A stretch of 64,000 bases of DNA from contig OZ024807.1 of assembly GCA_964017045.1 (NCBI GenBank), positions 23,150,097 to 23,214,096 of the forward strand, in the 5' to 3' direction. This document shows positions 10,701-21,409 of this stretch, in pieces. Within the stretch, counting starts at the first letter, position 1; each line of letters begins with the position of its first letter. A program made the position numbers and the translations under genes. This DNA comes from Omphiscola glabra. Its lineage: Eukaryota; Mollusca; Gastropoda; Lymnaeidae. The notes beneath the pieces are model-generated. The model was not told the DNA's origin, did not search any database, and was given only the letters and a program-made list of their open reading frames with translations.

Positions 10701-13700
10701 GATATTAGACCAAACTTTCCCGTATAAACTGTTGGCTTCTTGGACACACTCGTCACTGAGTCGAACCGTTGGCAGGGCTGAAATAATAAAGTTAGGAAAA
10801 AAAAGTGATATTTGACTGTTGAATTGTTACATCATGATGTCCCTCAAGCCTAAACCTTTTACACCGGGGGAGGGGGAAGACGTATGAAACAATAAGCAAT
10901 TAACTATTCTTGGAGATGCACTATTTTAATATAGAAAAAAATTATATATGTATGTATAATTATAAATTAGCCTGTCAGTAATAATGTAACAAATAAAACA
11001 TCGCTAGTTGTGTATCGATGGTTATAACGATGTGTCAAATATGAGCTCACAATAGAACTCACTCAGGTTATCACTATTGTGCATAAAAAGTGAGTTACTT
11101 GAATACATATTTTGTCAAATAACTTTAGTACAGTGGTTCTAAATCTTCCTAATGCCGCGACCCTTTAATACAATTCATAATGGTGTGGTGACCTCCAACA
11201 ATAAAATGTTCGTTGCTATTTCCTAAATATTTTTTTTCGATGCTCTTAGGTGACCCAAATGGGTCGCGACACCTGGGTTGAGAACTGGTGCTTTAGTAGA
11301 TGGAAATTGTTTTGCTAGAAATAAACCGACCAACAATGGTGGCTGCAGTATATAATAATTTCAGTTTAATTCTTAAGACTATGTCAATTAATCTTTTTAC
11401 AATTTATTTTTATATCTTTGTGTTTTAATCACTATGGAGGTTAAACATTGCATTGACAAACATGTAACTCTACATCTTAGATGACCTATTACTTATTCAG
11501 TCAGTAGGGAGCAAATATATTATACAATTATTAATAAAACGTGTTTTACCAAGTAGTAATGGAGAAGTGACTTGTCCCGTCACAGTGGTGTTGCTTGAAC
11601 TGTTAGTGTACATCACGACTTGGAACTCGTGTGCCCCTGGTCCGAGCTGACTGAGGTTGATGTGCAGTTGACATTCAGACATGTAACCGATGGGACTTGA
11701 ACTGAGATCTAACGAAGTGGAGTAGCTGACCTCTCCAGATACGTTTCTTAACGTTTTCTATTATAATAAGAGTTTTTTTTTTTTTTTAACATAACTATTT
11801 ATTCGGATTTTATTTCGATTTCATCTGAAGCAATCCTTGCAAAGATTATGTTCTTTTTCATGGACACTAGCATAGTCGCTCAAAATTAGTATACATATGA
11901 ATTTAAAAATACCATTTGTATTACCAATTACATAAATTGTTTCATTAATTGTACAACAGTGTATTATAAGTGACTAAAATGTGATTATACCACCAGGTCC
12001 CTACAAATTTGTGAGGTGTTGGGTGCGAAATAAAACCGATACATTATTTGAAAGCATAATGCAAAATGGCTAGACTCTAAAACTGGTGCTCGTGATGATG
12101 GTGTGGACTTCGCATGATAAATTCACACTTCGTGGGATTTTTTTTTTTCTTTAGGCCTAGATCCATAGACCACAACTCGAATCTCTCCAAGCACCTGGAT
12201 AGCCTAAGAGAACATCATATGTGGATACCGTATGGCAACAGTTGCGTTCGCAGGTGTCGTAATTTTTAATTGTATAATGTATCAAACTACTGGACTCCTT
12301 CACTGGGTCTCATTCAGAGTATCTTCCCTTAGATGAGTTGCCATCCAAGGAGAACGGGTCGGTGAGAATTGAACTCCTGACCACAGGCTGGGACTGATTC
12401 AATATACACAAGTCGACAAGCCATATGTAAATTATCTTTACCAGCGTACGTTTCACTAATTTGATACTGAAAATCAAAATATGGTAGCATAAGTAGATGT
12501 TACACTCTATAGAGGAAAATATAAAGAGCTAACGATGCTCACATTTGTCCAAGTGTTGAAATCACACAGCAGCTGAGGATACACAAGGTCTGTCCTACAC
12601 TTCACGTCCAATCGCATGGAATCATTCGAAAGTCGAGGTGTGTCACAGTTGGGAGTGTTAAGTTTAGCTGAAGAGAAGTAATTCATTTTATACAAGCTCT
12701 AAGCAGCCGAGACAATAGTCCACAAAAAAATAATGGATTATTTGATCTTTAAGTTAAGGAGTTTTTTTGTTTGTTTTTTTTAATCTCTAAAATTATTTAA
12801 CTAGCCTTAAATCGAGGCCTGGATGATAACATGTATTAACGTTCATCTCTTAGGTAAGCTTCCGGGGATCAAATTTAATGCCAAGTATGCTTAATGTAAA
12901 ATTTAGAAATACATGTTTAGTGTTTCGTATACGTATACCAAGTTCAGAGGAAATTTTAAATGTTCATTCGACTATACGTAATCCACATTAAGACGAACAT
13001 TTGTTTATATATATATTTTTTTTTTGTTGAAAACATGAAAGGATCTTTAATTTGTTATGTAAAATCAAAATTACTAAAATTCTTCAAAGGAAACAAAACT
13101 GTATAACTAATGGTTTCTATCTCGAATTTAAACATCCGATATATTGTATTTGAAAAAAACACAAAGGCCCTCCACATAAGTTATGTAATACTACAAATGT
13201 TAACCCTGCAAAAAAATATTAGTCACTATGTACATTGTACCCACAGGTCACGTTCAGCACCGTCGACGCAATGGAAGACCTGAAGTTCTTATGATTGACA
13301 GCTACTCTAAACTTGTGGTAGCCAGACCCGAGTCTGGAGAGGTCAGTCTCTAGCGTGAAGTTCACGTCGTAGTAGCGAACGTCTTGCATCTCTATGGCAG
13401 AGTAGTGTTCATAATATGTAGCGGTGGTGGTGGTGTTCCTGTTCCGTTTCTGTGTTAGTTAGAAACGTGTCTAGTAAAAGCATATGTTTATCTAAGGCAA
13501 GGCATTAATTACGTGATATAGATACGTCTATTCTTAAGAGCGACATCCATGTAAACAATAATACTTGAAGGCGAACCAATGTCGTTAGCGAATTAATAAA
13601 TAGTATTTTTAAAATAATTTATTATTTTGTTCTCTTAAACTATATGAATGATATAAGGTAAACATATTTGCTAATGTGCTAAAGAAAATATAATTTGAAA

Positions 13701-16700
13701 CGCAATTTTTTTTTTTTTAAAATACGTCATATAATTAAAGATCTTAATATAAAATAATGATCAATATCAAAGCATGTGAATATAGTTGTTTCACTTTGTA
13801 TCTTTTTTTTTTTGTTTTTAATTTATATTTTTGTTTTTGTGTTTTTTGTAAATTTTTATTTAAATATAATAATAATGGTAAATTCTGTTCATATATATTC
13901 TTTTATTTTATGTAATACCAAAACTTGTTACTTTCTATTTCGATTGTTAATGATTTTTTAAGATAATCAAATTGAACATTAAAAAATTAGAATATGTAAT
14001 TCAAAATAGAAATAGTCATAAAAGGTCAATGCGTGTACTTGACTACACTTACGTTAGTGATTATTGTAAAGTTATAGTCGTTCGGCTTGAAAAAAGTCGC
14101 TGCCCGACACAATACACTAATATTAACATTGTCACTGATTACAGGCGTAGAACATGTTGGATTTATCACTGCCGCTGTTAAAAGAGAGAGTGAATGAGAA
14201 ATAAAGAGAGAGCGTGTGAGAGATAGAGACAGAGAGAGATAAAGACAGAGAGAGATAGAGACAGAGAGACATAGAGACATAGACAGATAGAGACATAGAG
14301 AGATAGAGACAGAGAGAGATAGAGACAGAGAGAGATAGAGACAGAGAGAGATAGAGACAGAGAGACATAGAGACATAGAGAGATAGAGACAGAGAGAGAT
14401 AGAGACAGAGAGAGATAGAGACAGAGAGAGATAAAGACAGAGAGAGATAGAGACAGAGAGATATAGAGACATAGAGAGATAGAGACAGAGAGAGATAGAG
14501 ACAGAGAGAGATAGAGACAGAGAGAGATAGAGACAGAAAGAGATAGAGACAGAGAGAGATAGAGACAGAGAGAGATAGAGACAGAGAGAGATAGAGACAT
14601 AGCGAGATAGAGACAGAGAGAGATAGAGACAGAGAGAGATAGAGACAGAGAGAAATAGAGACAGAGAGATAGAGACAGAGAGAGATAAAGACAGAGAGAG
14701 ATAGAGACAGAGAGAGATAGAGACAGAGAGAGATATAGACAGAGAGAGAGACAGAGAGAGATAGAGACAGAGAGAGATAAAGACAGAGAGAGATAGAGAC
14801 AGAGAGAGATAGAGACAGAGAGAGATAGAGACAGAGAGATATAGAGACAGAGAGAGATAGAGACAGAGAGAGATATAGACAGAGAGAGATAGAGAGATAT
14901 AGACAGAGAGATATAGAGACAGAGAGAGAGAGATACAGAGAAAAATAGAGACAGAGAGAGATAGAGACAGAGAGAGATAGAGACAGAGAGAGATAGAGAC
15001 AGAGAGAGATAGAGACATAGATATATAGAGACAGTGAGAGATAGAGACAGAGAGAGATAGAGACAGAGAGAGATAGAGACATAGATATATAGAGACAGAG
15101 AGAGATAGAGACAGAGAGAGATAGAGACAGAGAGAGATAGAGACAGAGAGAGATAGAGACATAGATATATAGAGACATAGATATATAGAGACAGAGAGAG
15201 ATAGAGACAGAGAGAGATAGAGACAGAGAGAGATAGAGACAGAGAGAGATAGAGACAGAGAGAGATAGAGACAGAGAGAGTTAGAGACAGAGAGAGATAG
15301 AGACAAAGAGAGATAGAGACAGAGAGAGATAGAGACAGAGAGAGATAAAGACAGATAGAGATAGAGACAGAGAGAGATAGAGACAGAGAGAGATAGAAAC
15401 AGAGAGAGATAGAGACAATACATAAACAAATGGTTAGCATACAGCAAGACAAAGTTTTAATGAAACAACGCACACAAAAACACACAAACACACACAAACA
15501 CACACACACATATGTATTGTATTTCTTATCTGGGGGCTACAAGAAAGATGAATAAGCTTGTGTGCAATATATGACGAGAGCGACAAAAAGACAGAGCGAA
15601 AATGATACAGACAGAGGGCGACATAAATAGAGAAGGTTAGAGAGAAAAAATGGGAGAGAAAGAGATACATCTAAAGAGAAAAAGAGGGAAAGAAAAAAAA
15701 GTGCATGTAAAACAGAGGAAAAGAGAGATACAGCTAGAGAGATAAAAAGAGTGAGGCAGAGAGTAATATAGAAAAAGTGAGATAAAGAGAGAGAGAGAGA
15801 GACAACGTGAGAAAGAGACAAAGAGAGACACATATCGTTAGAGAAAGACAGACATAGAGTAATGGCGATATACAGAGATATAGATCAAGAGAGAGAGAGA
15901 TAAAGATATAGATATAGAAAGAGAGGGATAAAGATTAAGAGAGATAGATAGAGTGAAAGAGAAAGGGACAGAGAAAGCGAGAAATAGAAAGAGAGAAAGA
16001 CAGAGAGAAAGCGATACATAAATGGAGAGAGGGAGAGAGCGCAAAAGTGAGAGATAAATAGAGATAAAGATGGAGAGAGAAAGAGAGTGATAAATTGAAT
16101 GGAAGAGAGAGAGCGAGAAACAGTGAGACATAAAGAGAGACAGAAAAGATGAAAGAGAGAGAAAGAGTGGGAGAGACAAATAGGCAGAGGGAACGAGAGA
16201 AAACACATTGCAATCGTGTATTAATCAAAAGATCTACTGACTTAGAGATTGTGGAAATTCACTTTTTTACAAAAATATTGATTCTAGTTTACAAAAGTAA
16301 AATGTGAGTAAAACCCACTAATTTTCTGTTAATTACTGTTGAAAATCAAATACTCAGAGACTTTTAAATATAATTTCTGTTACATAATTGTATCACCTAT
16401 GACTCTATAAAACAGTTTTCTATTAACGTACCCAGCATGTCCGGTGTATCACAAACAAGAGTCAGGTTGTCACCACCCCAGCACTGAAACTGACTGTACA
16501 CATTGTAGTACTGAGCTATCTCCGGTATCTCCATGCCGCTTGACGTGACCGTCATCGACTCTGACACGCTATCGAACCCCACCGATCCGTTCAGGAAGGG
16601 TACGCCAATCCCACAGTCATCGCCGTTGGTGCACCTGTAGATGGTCAATGACGTGTTGGTGTGGCTGTCGAACGCTCGCCATTCTAATCGTCCACTTCTC

Positions 16701-19700
16701 AGTTTCGATACATCGCAGTCTATTTCTATGGTATTCGCTCTATGATATTTGCAGTAGGGATATGCTGTACAGGGTTGTTTTAAAGTGAGGGGAAAAAAAT
16801 CATTTTCAAAAAGTCAGATGACAGAGACAGTTTGTTTAAACAACATTTCTAAATAATTGAGAACTTTTTATTGTGGGATTTTATGGTTTTGCTAAACATT
16901 TAGTTAATCAAATACTAAGTAGGTTAGGTAAATTTATAAACTTCAAAAAGAATAACATATAATTAAAGGACTGCATTCAAGCTAAGTAAATAAAAAGCTT
17001 ATTTCATTGTCAGGGCAATAAGGTTTGCACGTTTGAGCTTTCTTCAGCGCACGGGAAACATGAAAATACCACACGAAACAGAGCAGTTTCTCCTTCTGCT
17101 ATTTCATTTCCAAATAAAAAATATATATCAACTTTCTAGGAATTATATTACGTTATTTTACAATAATAATCTCTTATTTGAGAAGTGAAAACATGAGGTT
17201 AAAGTCCTCTTTATTTTCAAAATTGTTACCATCATTTGATACGACTCATTGTCGTTTAACCTCTTGTTGTCTCAATCAAAAGAGACTATGTTTTCAGATC
17301 AAAGTGGCTATACTGTCAAAATTGGTTTAAAAGAAAAACTACAGTAATCGAAACACAACTGTGTTCGTGTTTGAATTTTTCAAATGTTTCGACTACGGAA
17401 AAATTCAATGTGGAGTGAATAAATGAAGCGAAACGAGTCATGTGTGTATCTTTTATTACGCAATCACTAATCTTCTTCTTCTTCTTCTTCCTTTATTTTT
17501 ATTATTAAAATGACATAGTGATTTACAGATAGCCTTAGCTGACATATTAAGCTACTGTTAGTGTGCATTCTATACTATTAATTATGTTTTTATTTTTTAA
17601 AATATTTTGTATGAACATGAAAAATAATTTAACTTAAGTTTTGTAATTTTAGTTTCACAAAGTAGTCAAGCTAACAAAGATTTCCTTCATTCTCCCCAAT
17701 CCCACTCTTTAAAAAAATATTAAAAAATAACACACACAATTTGCATGAAAAATTGCGATGTTTGCGTCCTCCAAATATAATGGATATGGAGAGCGTCCAT
17801 ATTCTTCGTATGACCCATTCTATTTTTATAGTAATATAAAAAATAAATACAGCACTAATAATATAAGTATAATAAATTATATGTATTGCATTTGTAGCCG
17901 ATCGGTGGATGGTGGTCTATACAGTTTATATTTACAAATACAACGAATCAGATCTTTAAAACTATAACGTTTGTTTGATCTTAGAGTGTGGTTATTAAAA
18001 GTGCAAACAAAGTGATTCACAGTTTGGGGAAAGAAAGAGATTGGGAAGAAATATGTCGATATCTTAAACGATTTGTTCATCTGACACGTAATGTAAGGTA
18101 ACAAACAAGTATGTATATATTTCTAGCAATGTAAGGTCCATAACTCCGGATAATAAATATTTGACAAGTTATCATCTTGCGACAAAAAAATGCTTATGGC
18201 AATAAACATATTTTTTTCATAAAAAGTCATAATCATTTGGAAAAATGAAGATACATAGCAAGTATGATTAATCAAAATAGTAGATTTAACATGGGTAGCC
18301 AACGGGGCAAATAAAATAATCCGTAAATAATCATAAAGTATTCTAGAAGTTATTTTGTGAGGTTTAGCTTATATGAGAAACACACATATTTAAGCCAATA
18401 TTATATTTGAGATGCGTCGCCTCGCTTACCATCTAAATATATTTATGTGTCGCAAATATTTGGAACCCTTTTTTTAAAAAAGAAAAGCATCCATGAGATA
18501 AGTTTTATCTGAATTGACCTACCGATCTAGATACCGGATACTTGCAAATTACAATTAATATGTTCCACACGTCGCGTATATGTAAGAGATCAGCGCAATT
18601 CACTGTATTTACTATAATGATCTCGATGTTAGGAATATAGAGGTGTACACAAGAGTTGTATATAATAAGTGTACACATGGCAGTACGTCTAGCTGTAGTG
18701 ATATCAGTGTTACGGGTTAAACTCACTGTGCAAGACGAGTTATTAAATTAAAACACATCTAAACCTGATCGGTCACGAACAGGAAGAGTCCATTGAACCA
18801 CACCACAAAGTTAAAGTTACACTACAAATGCACAAGGATGTAAAAAATCATGTTACTTATAGAATGGCAAGATGCGACAGATACAATTTCCAAGATGTAA
18901 TTTGGTCTACACACGAAGAATCTCTTGATTTAAATTGGGAATGTAGACTTGACCTTCATGAGGTCAGAACTATACGATAGTACAGGAGGGCATTGAGCAG
19001 CGTCACGCATTGGTCAATCTCGGTGCATGAACGACCATACTTTTCTTTGTGCTACTCTCAAATTTAAGTTGGCATCTACCAGTTATCAAAGGATTTACTC
19101 CATCTACCACAGTAATTAATTGATGGAAAACATAATATGTCTAGGCTTGTAAAGAGCAGACAGGTAAATGTAAACAAACTCTTCGGCTACATTCCTTTCT
19201 CAGCAGACAATTCAAGACTAGAAAATACAAATACTTTAAGCTTAACAAAATAAATTATACATTTGTTTTATTAATATCAAATTCAATGTAGCTCACTGTA
19301 ACATTCAAAGCACACGACTGTTACCGTCTTATTATCATACGGGACCTTGATAAATAATGATAACACAACTGCCACTAATACATTTTTTTTTTTTTTTTGC
19401 TGGCATCCGTCCCTCACAACGTGACGATGGTGTGGAATTCGCAGGACGAAATCCACAAGGCCTGGGATTATTCTTCTAGGAAGATAAGCTGGTTCCCAAC
19501 AGCAAATCGCCTCTCTCCACGCCGCTGGATAACCCCAAAGGAACATCATGTGGATGATACAGCTTGGCAACAGTGCCGTCGCAGGAGTTGTCGGAATGTT
19601 TCATTTTATCGATGTTATCCGTCTGTCGGGACTCCATCTACGGGTTTGAATTCAGAGTTGCCTTCTCTTAGTTGGGTTGCCTTCCAAGGTTAACGAGTCC

Positions 19701-19944
19701 CATCCATCCGGGGTGCTGGTGGTGTTTTTGCTTGACTGGGCTTTGGCGGGGACCATCAACTTGAGATTTGCTCAGTTTGAACCACTCGGCCACCCACCAC
19801 CCTAATACAGTTAATACGAATAATTATGGTATTATTTTGCACAGAGGGTTTTTTAGCATGTCGCCATCATAATTGTATGCAATTATCAATGAGCTTACCT
19901 TCTATTCCCGAAACCATAAAATAGAATAAAAACAGACGAAACAT
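4653..19944 (-). CDS. complete 13-exon Ig-domain single-pass membrane receptor
   Basis: Thirteen minus-strand exons total 2580 coding bases (859 residues): 19899-19944, 16432-16764, 14053-14174, 13245-13449, 12543-12667, 11550-11757, 10589-10777, 8474-8749, 7675-7983, 7028-7303, 6318-6626, 5164-5280 and 4653-4717. Every junction is GT-AG and every phase matches. Residues 1-15 are a signal peptide (MFRLFLFYFMVSGIE). Residues 16-126 form a Cys-rich domain I do not recognise. Residues 127-235 and 236-346 are two repeats of a two-exon unit, and 347-409 is a related half unit. Residues 410-604 and 605-799 are two tandem pairs of Ig-like domains, the first of each pair with Cys and the second without. 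Residues about 815-834 are the membrane helix and 839-859 the tail. The many N-glycosylation sites fit a surface protein. Single-pass IgSF receptors of this kind are known in snail immune clusters, but membership in a named family is inference. Confidence 0.88.
4795..5055 (-). mobile_element. LINE 3' end remnant in intron 12
   Basis: On the minus strand this reads DVDKDLHQFGVRACKRKAVD, then RSERKDVMEQVRAIHGL and a stop. That pattern is the C-terminal end of many LINE ORF2 proteins. An upstream part (VQEILKECW, WLKTKGQ) is in another frame. It is a decayed fragment. Confidence 0.6.
5164..5280 (-). CDS. exon 12: transmembrane segment
   Basis: 117 bases: a Ser/Gly stalk EKSNDSGSGSKMRD, then a helix VVAVICAIVVLIVLV and KKG. 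The donor gtaagc is in phase 1. Confidence 0.92.
5281..6317 (-). other. intron 11 of the minus-strand receptor
   Basis: Contains the foldback element at 5812-6106 and a CA-type microsatellite (6239-6295). Otherwise it is AT-rich with no exon seen. Confidence 0.7.
5812..6106. mobile_element. foldback MITE-like element with ~80-base inverted repeats
   Basis: The left arm starts ccggaaatttgatcgaaaga, and the right arm is its near-perfect inverse, ending ttccgg. Each arm is about 80 bases and is built from the short motif ggaaatttggtcga/ggaaaattgatcga. The middle is AT-rich. The flanks atttcaat on both sides may mark a target duplication. No transposase is present, and the opposed open frames here are a by-product of the palindrome. 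Confidence 0.7.
6318..6626 (-). CDS. exon 11: Cys-less Ig-like domain, pair 2
   Basis: 309 bases, same length as exon 9: PQTLENKTRTSIIAHQGD, YGYPAPNEF, DDFANYTLAIGNGVG and FSVIK. The donor gtttgt is weaker than the others. Confidence 0.9.
6627..7027 (-). other. intron 10 of the minus-strand receptor
   Basis: AT-rich, with no feature beyond its splice sites. Confidence 0.7.
7028..7303 (-). CDS. exon 10: Cys Ig-like domain, pair 2
   Basis: 276 bases, same phase and length as exon 8: TPHISSFTANSSSTNIT, TFRCDVEG and DTGAYCCKIKNK. It arose by tandem duplication of the exon 8-9 pair. Confidence 0.92.
7304..7674 (-). other. intron 9 of the minus-strand receptor
   Basis: AT-rich intron between the two Ig pairs. 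Nothing else is seen. Confidence 0.7.
7675..7983 (-). CDS. exon 9: Cys-less Ig-like domain, pair 1
   Basis: 309 bases: PQVSINQTHINITVHHGAD, then YGYPAPSQYTL and DFGDYTLAFSNGIG. The Ig F-strand motif lacks Cys. It is paired with exon 8 and duplicated as exon 11. Confidence 0.92.
7984..8473 (-). other. intron 8 of the minus-strand receptor
   Basis: AT-rich, with a poly(A) run at 8447-8466 and a TA-rich patch near 8281-8300. No exon is seen. Confidence 0.7.
8474..8749 (-). CDS. exon 8: Cys Ig-like domain, pair 1
   Basis: 276 bases: PPSIASFTANSSSEDT, then SFRCDADGIPSP and NTGQYCCTVENS. The motif is Ig-like with B- and F-strand Cys. The Cys codon at the 3' end is split, with donor gtaagg. Confidence 0.92.
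8750..10588 (-). other. intron 7 of the minus-strand receptor
   Basis: AT-rich over 8750-9740, then the GC-rich retroelement-like island (9750-10325) and an unassigned open segment (10326-10525). Confidence 0.65.
9750..10325 (-). mobile_element. GC-rich retroelement-like island
   Basis: About 575 bases of strikingly GC-rich sequence, including runs of G, sit in an AT-rich intron. On the minus strand the part at 9751-9972 is open (VGSHAFGRGFLASGG). The composition and isolated position resemble the 5' region of a non-LTR retrotransposon. No RT motif is present, so the class is not certain. Confidence 0.4.
10589..10777 (-). CDS. exon 7: half repeat unit
   Basis: 189 bases, the same length as the plus-strand exon 506-694. 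It encodes ALPTVRLSDECVQEANSLYG and ITCLCLL. No second-half exon follows, so it appears to be a truncated repeat unit kept in both paralogues. Confidence 0.9.
11131..11290. mobile_element. hAT-type MITE with perfect 8-base TSD
   Basis: 160 bases beginning cagtggttct and ending gagaactggtg, flanked by identical 8-base direct repeats ctttagta at 11123-11130 and 11291-11298. An 8-base target duplication with CA..TG ends is the hAT signature. There is no coding capacity. It sits in intron 6 of the minus-strand receptor. Confidence 0.85.
11550..11757 (-). CDS. exon 6: second half of repeat unit 2
   Basis: 208 bases encoding KTLRNVSGEVSYSTSLDLSS, an MSECQLHINLSQLGPGAHEF stretch and a Ser/Thr-rich end. 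The acceptor (ataatag) has a poor pyrimidine tract, but phase and homology to exon 4 support it. Confidence 0.83.
11758..12542 (-). other. intron 5 of the minus-strand receptor
   Basis: Holds the SINE copy at 12060-12390. The rest is AT-rich with no exon seen. Confidence 0.65.
12060..12390 (-). mobile_element. SINE copy, diverged
   Basis: Shares long segments with 19410-19700: gatggtgtgga, gaacatcat..gtgga, and the 'gagttgcc..tccaagg' block. Its far end, read on the minus strand, is tgtggtcaggagttcaattc, which resembles the Pol III B box of the SINE at 57893. It is an old, degenerate copy. Confidence 0.6.
12543..12667 (-). CDS. exon 5: first half of repeat unit 2
   Basis: 125 bases. The acceptor ttctcttcag leads into KLNTPNCDTPRLSNDS, then VKCRTDL and LLCDFNTWTN at a phase 0 donor gtgagc. 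It is a paralogue of exon 3. Confidence 0.87.
12668..13244 (-). other. intron 4 of the minus-strand receptor
   Basis: AT-rich, with a T run near 13018-13026. No feature beyond the splice sites. Confidence 0.7.
13245..13449 (-). CDS. exon 4: second half of repeat unit 1
   Basis: 205 bases, phase 0 to phase 1. It encodes a Thr run, YYDVNFTLETDLSRLGSGYH and VLNVT, with the following Cys split by the intron. It is equivalent to exon 6 (CQLHINLSQLGPGAHEFQVV). The donor is gtgggt. Confidence 0.85.
13450..14052 (-). other. intron 3 of the minus-strand receptor
   Basis: AT-rich with several T-runs (13707-13719, 13803-13813). No exon is seen. Confidence 0.7.
14053..14174 (-). CDS. exon 3: first half of repeat unit 1
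   Basis: 122 bases encoding AAVINPTCSTPVISD ... VLCRAATFF, ending in phase 0 at donor gtaagt. Its acceptor lies directly beside the 16-base minisatellite, which supplies the pyrimidine tract on this strand. It is related to exon 5 (PNCDTPRLSN ... VKCR). Confidence 0.85.
14178..15418. repeat. 16-base minisatellite agagacagagagagat, about 75 copies
   Basis: A nearly uninterrupted array of a 16-base unit with point variants (agagacatagagagat, agataaagaca), about 1.24 kb long. Because 16 is not a multiple of 3, all three antisense frames are open and give Ser/Leu-rich phantom ORFs. It begins within 5 bases of the acceptor of exon 3 of the minus-strand receptor, where it reads as a continuous pyrimidine tract. 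Confidence 0.97.
15419..16431 (-). repeat. rest of intron 2: CA run and degenerate GA tracts
   Basis: Contains a cacacaaacacacac run (15471-15510) and long purine-rich sequence (15575-16200) with gagaga clusters, probably decayed relatives of the neighbouring minisatellite. The segment next to exon 2 (16201-16431) is ordinary AT-rich intron. Confidence 0.85.
16432..16764 (-). CDS. exon 2: N-terminal Cys-rich ectodomain
   Basis: 333 bases, acceptor ccctgtacag, donor gtacgt. It begins AYPYCKYHR, contains CTNGDDCGIGVPF, FQCWGGDN and LVCDTPDML. The even spacing of Cys suggests a disulfide-bonded domain. I do not recognise the fold, which could be a divergent Ig domain. Confidence 0.88.
16765..19898 (-). 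other. intron 1 of the minus-strand receptor
   Basis: Largest intron (3.1 kb). It is AT-rich with a short ttc repeat near 17473-17491 and the SINE at 19395-19800. No exon with splice sites in both phases was found. Confidence 0.65.
19395..19800 (-). mobile_element. SINE copy
   Basis: On the minus strand this matches the SINE at 57893-58312: ctggtgg, the ggatgggactcgttaaccttgg block and aagagaaggcaactctgaat are all shared. Its poly-A/T end abuts 19381-19399. Plus-strand ORF calls here are artefacts. Confidence 0.7.
19899..19944 (-). CDS. exon 1: signal peptide
   Basis: 46 bases from ATG at 19944. They encode MFRLFLFYFMVSGIE plus one base, followed by the donor gtaagc. A TATAAAG lies 44 bases upstream, and the phase fits exon 2. 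Confidence 0.85.
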
Positions 19945-19987
19945 TTGTGTTAAGGTCTTTATTCCCAACAGTTTCACAGAATCAAGT

Positions 19988-19994
19988 CTTTATA
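19988..19994 (-). promoter_or_regulatory. TATA box of the minus-strand receptor
   Basis: TATAAAG on the minus strand lies 44 bases upstream of the start codon, so a 5' UTR would be only about 15-20 bases. Confidence 0.5.
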
Positions 19995-21037
19995 GTAGTG
20001 TGTATATTTCCAAAGGCAAAATAGCATGATCACATTGTAATGAGATTTTTACATAATGTTCACAAAAGTAAAATAGTATTTCTACAATGTTCAACAGTTT
20101 TAGTTTAAATGTATCTATTGACAACAATTCTTAGTGTTTTATATGCTTAAAATGATTGATAATATTTCAATAAACGATACTTTTAGCTTTACTGGAGTGT
20201 GTTGACGGGTATGTTATCACTTGACTTTTATCACCATGAACTGTGATAAGTTTACACTTTGGCTTGACTACACAATTTAGATCGTCCGAAAAAAATACAA
20301 GTTACATCAACTCATTGTTTCATAAACTATACGTTTGGTTGTTTTATTTTTTTTTTAATAATTATTTTAATTTTTTTTTTTACAAAAGTCTACAACACGA
20401 CCCACAAATCTCTTAAAAAGGTTTGAAATTAAGTCTCAAAAATATTTAACAAATGGAAATGTGTTCTAATGAAAAGGAATATGCACAAAGGTAGCATACA
20501 TACTTTACAATTATGAAATAATGTTTCGTACCGGTAAGGTAATTTCGAATAATAATATAACAGTTGGACCTATGGACACGAGTTAAAAAAAAAAAAAAAG
20601 TATATTTGCGATTCAAATTACGAACATTGATAGCCTATCAACTAGAATATGGACAATTGTCATTATACTATGACAAGTCATACTTAATCAAATAATATAT
20701 AATGCTTTAACATTTTAACCAAACAAATTCGCCTGTGGCTAAACATAATACGGCCTAGTATGTATTTTCTTTACATCTTTTTGAATTCTATGCGAAGGTT
20801 TAAAAACTGCAATCAATTTGATTAGAGACGATTGCAATCAATGTCATACAATAATCAGCTCAGATGCTAATACTTTCATTTCTACTTTTCGGTCTATTAA
20901 AGGGAAGGTACACATTGAATGCATGTTAAAGTGGGTCAAAATCGAATGTCATTTCGATGATCCATTTTATGAGTTTTGAAAGTGATAAACGCATTTGAAT
21001 TAGTATTCAAACAATCAGTTAATTTAAGCAATTACAC
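19995..21037. other. upstream flank of the minus-strand receptor
   Basis: AT-rich sequence with poly-A/T runs (20346-20383, 20586-20599). Only promoter sequence would be expected near 19995-20200. No exon is seen. Confidence 0.5.
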
Positions 21038-21406
21038 CAGGGGTCCTCAAACTAAGTACCGTGCGGTAGATCAAGTCGATCACTGTCCTTAAACAGGCCC
21101 ACCTGGACGTCGTTCGTGTACCCGAGCAGCAGTGATACATATGTAAGATGCTATTGAATATCATCTAAGCAAGTTTTGGGCCTATAATTGGCAGTGGTAT
21201 ATTAGTAAGTTGATGTTGATTTTTATTGTTCTTCTTTTTAAATATTGTATTGTATTTTCATGTCTGTTTCATCAGTAATTAAGGACATTGATCACATATT
21301 TTCTAACTACAGTCTGGCCCCGTACACATCTGTGGTTCTATGAACCGGCCCACAAATGTGACTGATGAACAGAAACTCGTCCCAGTGCTCACAAGTTTGA
21401 GGACCC
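21038..21406. mobile_element. hAT-type MITE
   Basis: The left end caggggtcctcaaact and right end agtttgaggacccatg are inverted repeats. The flanks aattacac and aattagac match at 7 of 8 bases, which fits a hAT target duplication. There is no transposase. Confidence 0.75.
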
Positions 21407-21409
21407 ATG

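Noticed and set aside
14026..15509. Long overlapping minus-strand ORFs of Ser/Leu repeats (348-473 codons)
   Set aside because: Product of a 16-base minisatellite that has no stops in three frames. Only the real 122-base exon 3 at its edge is coding.
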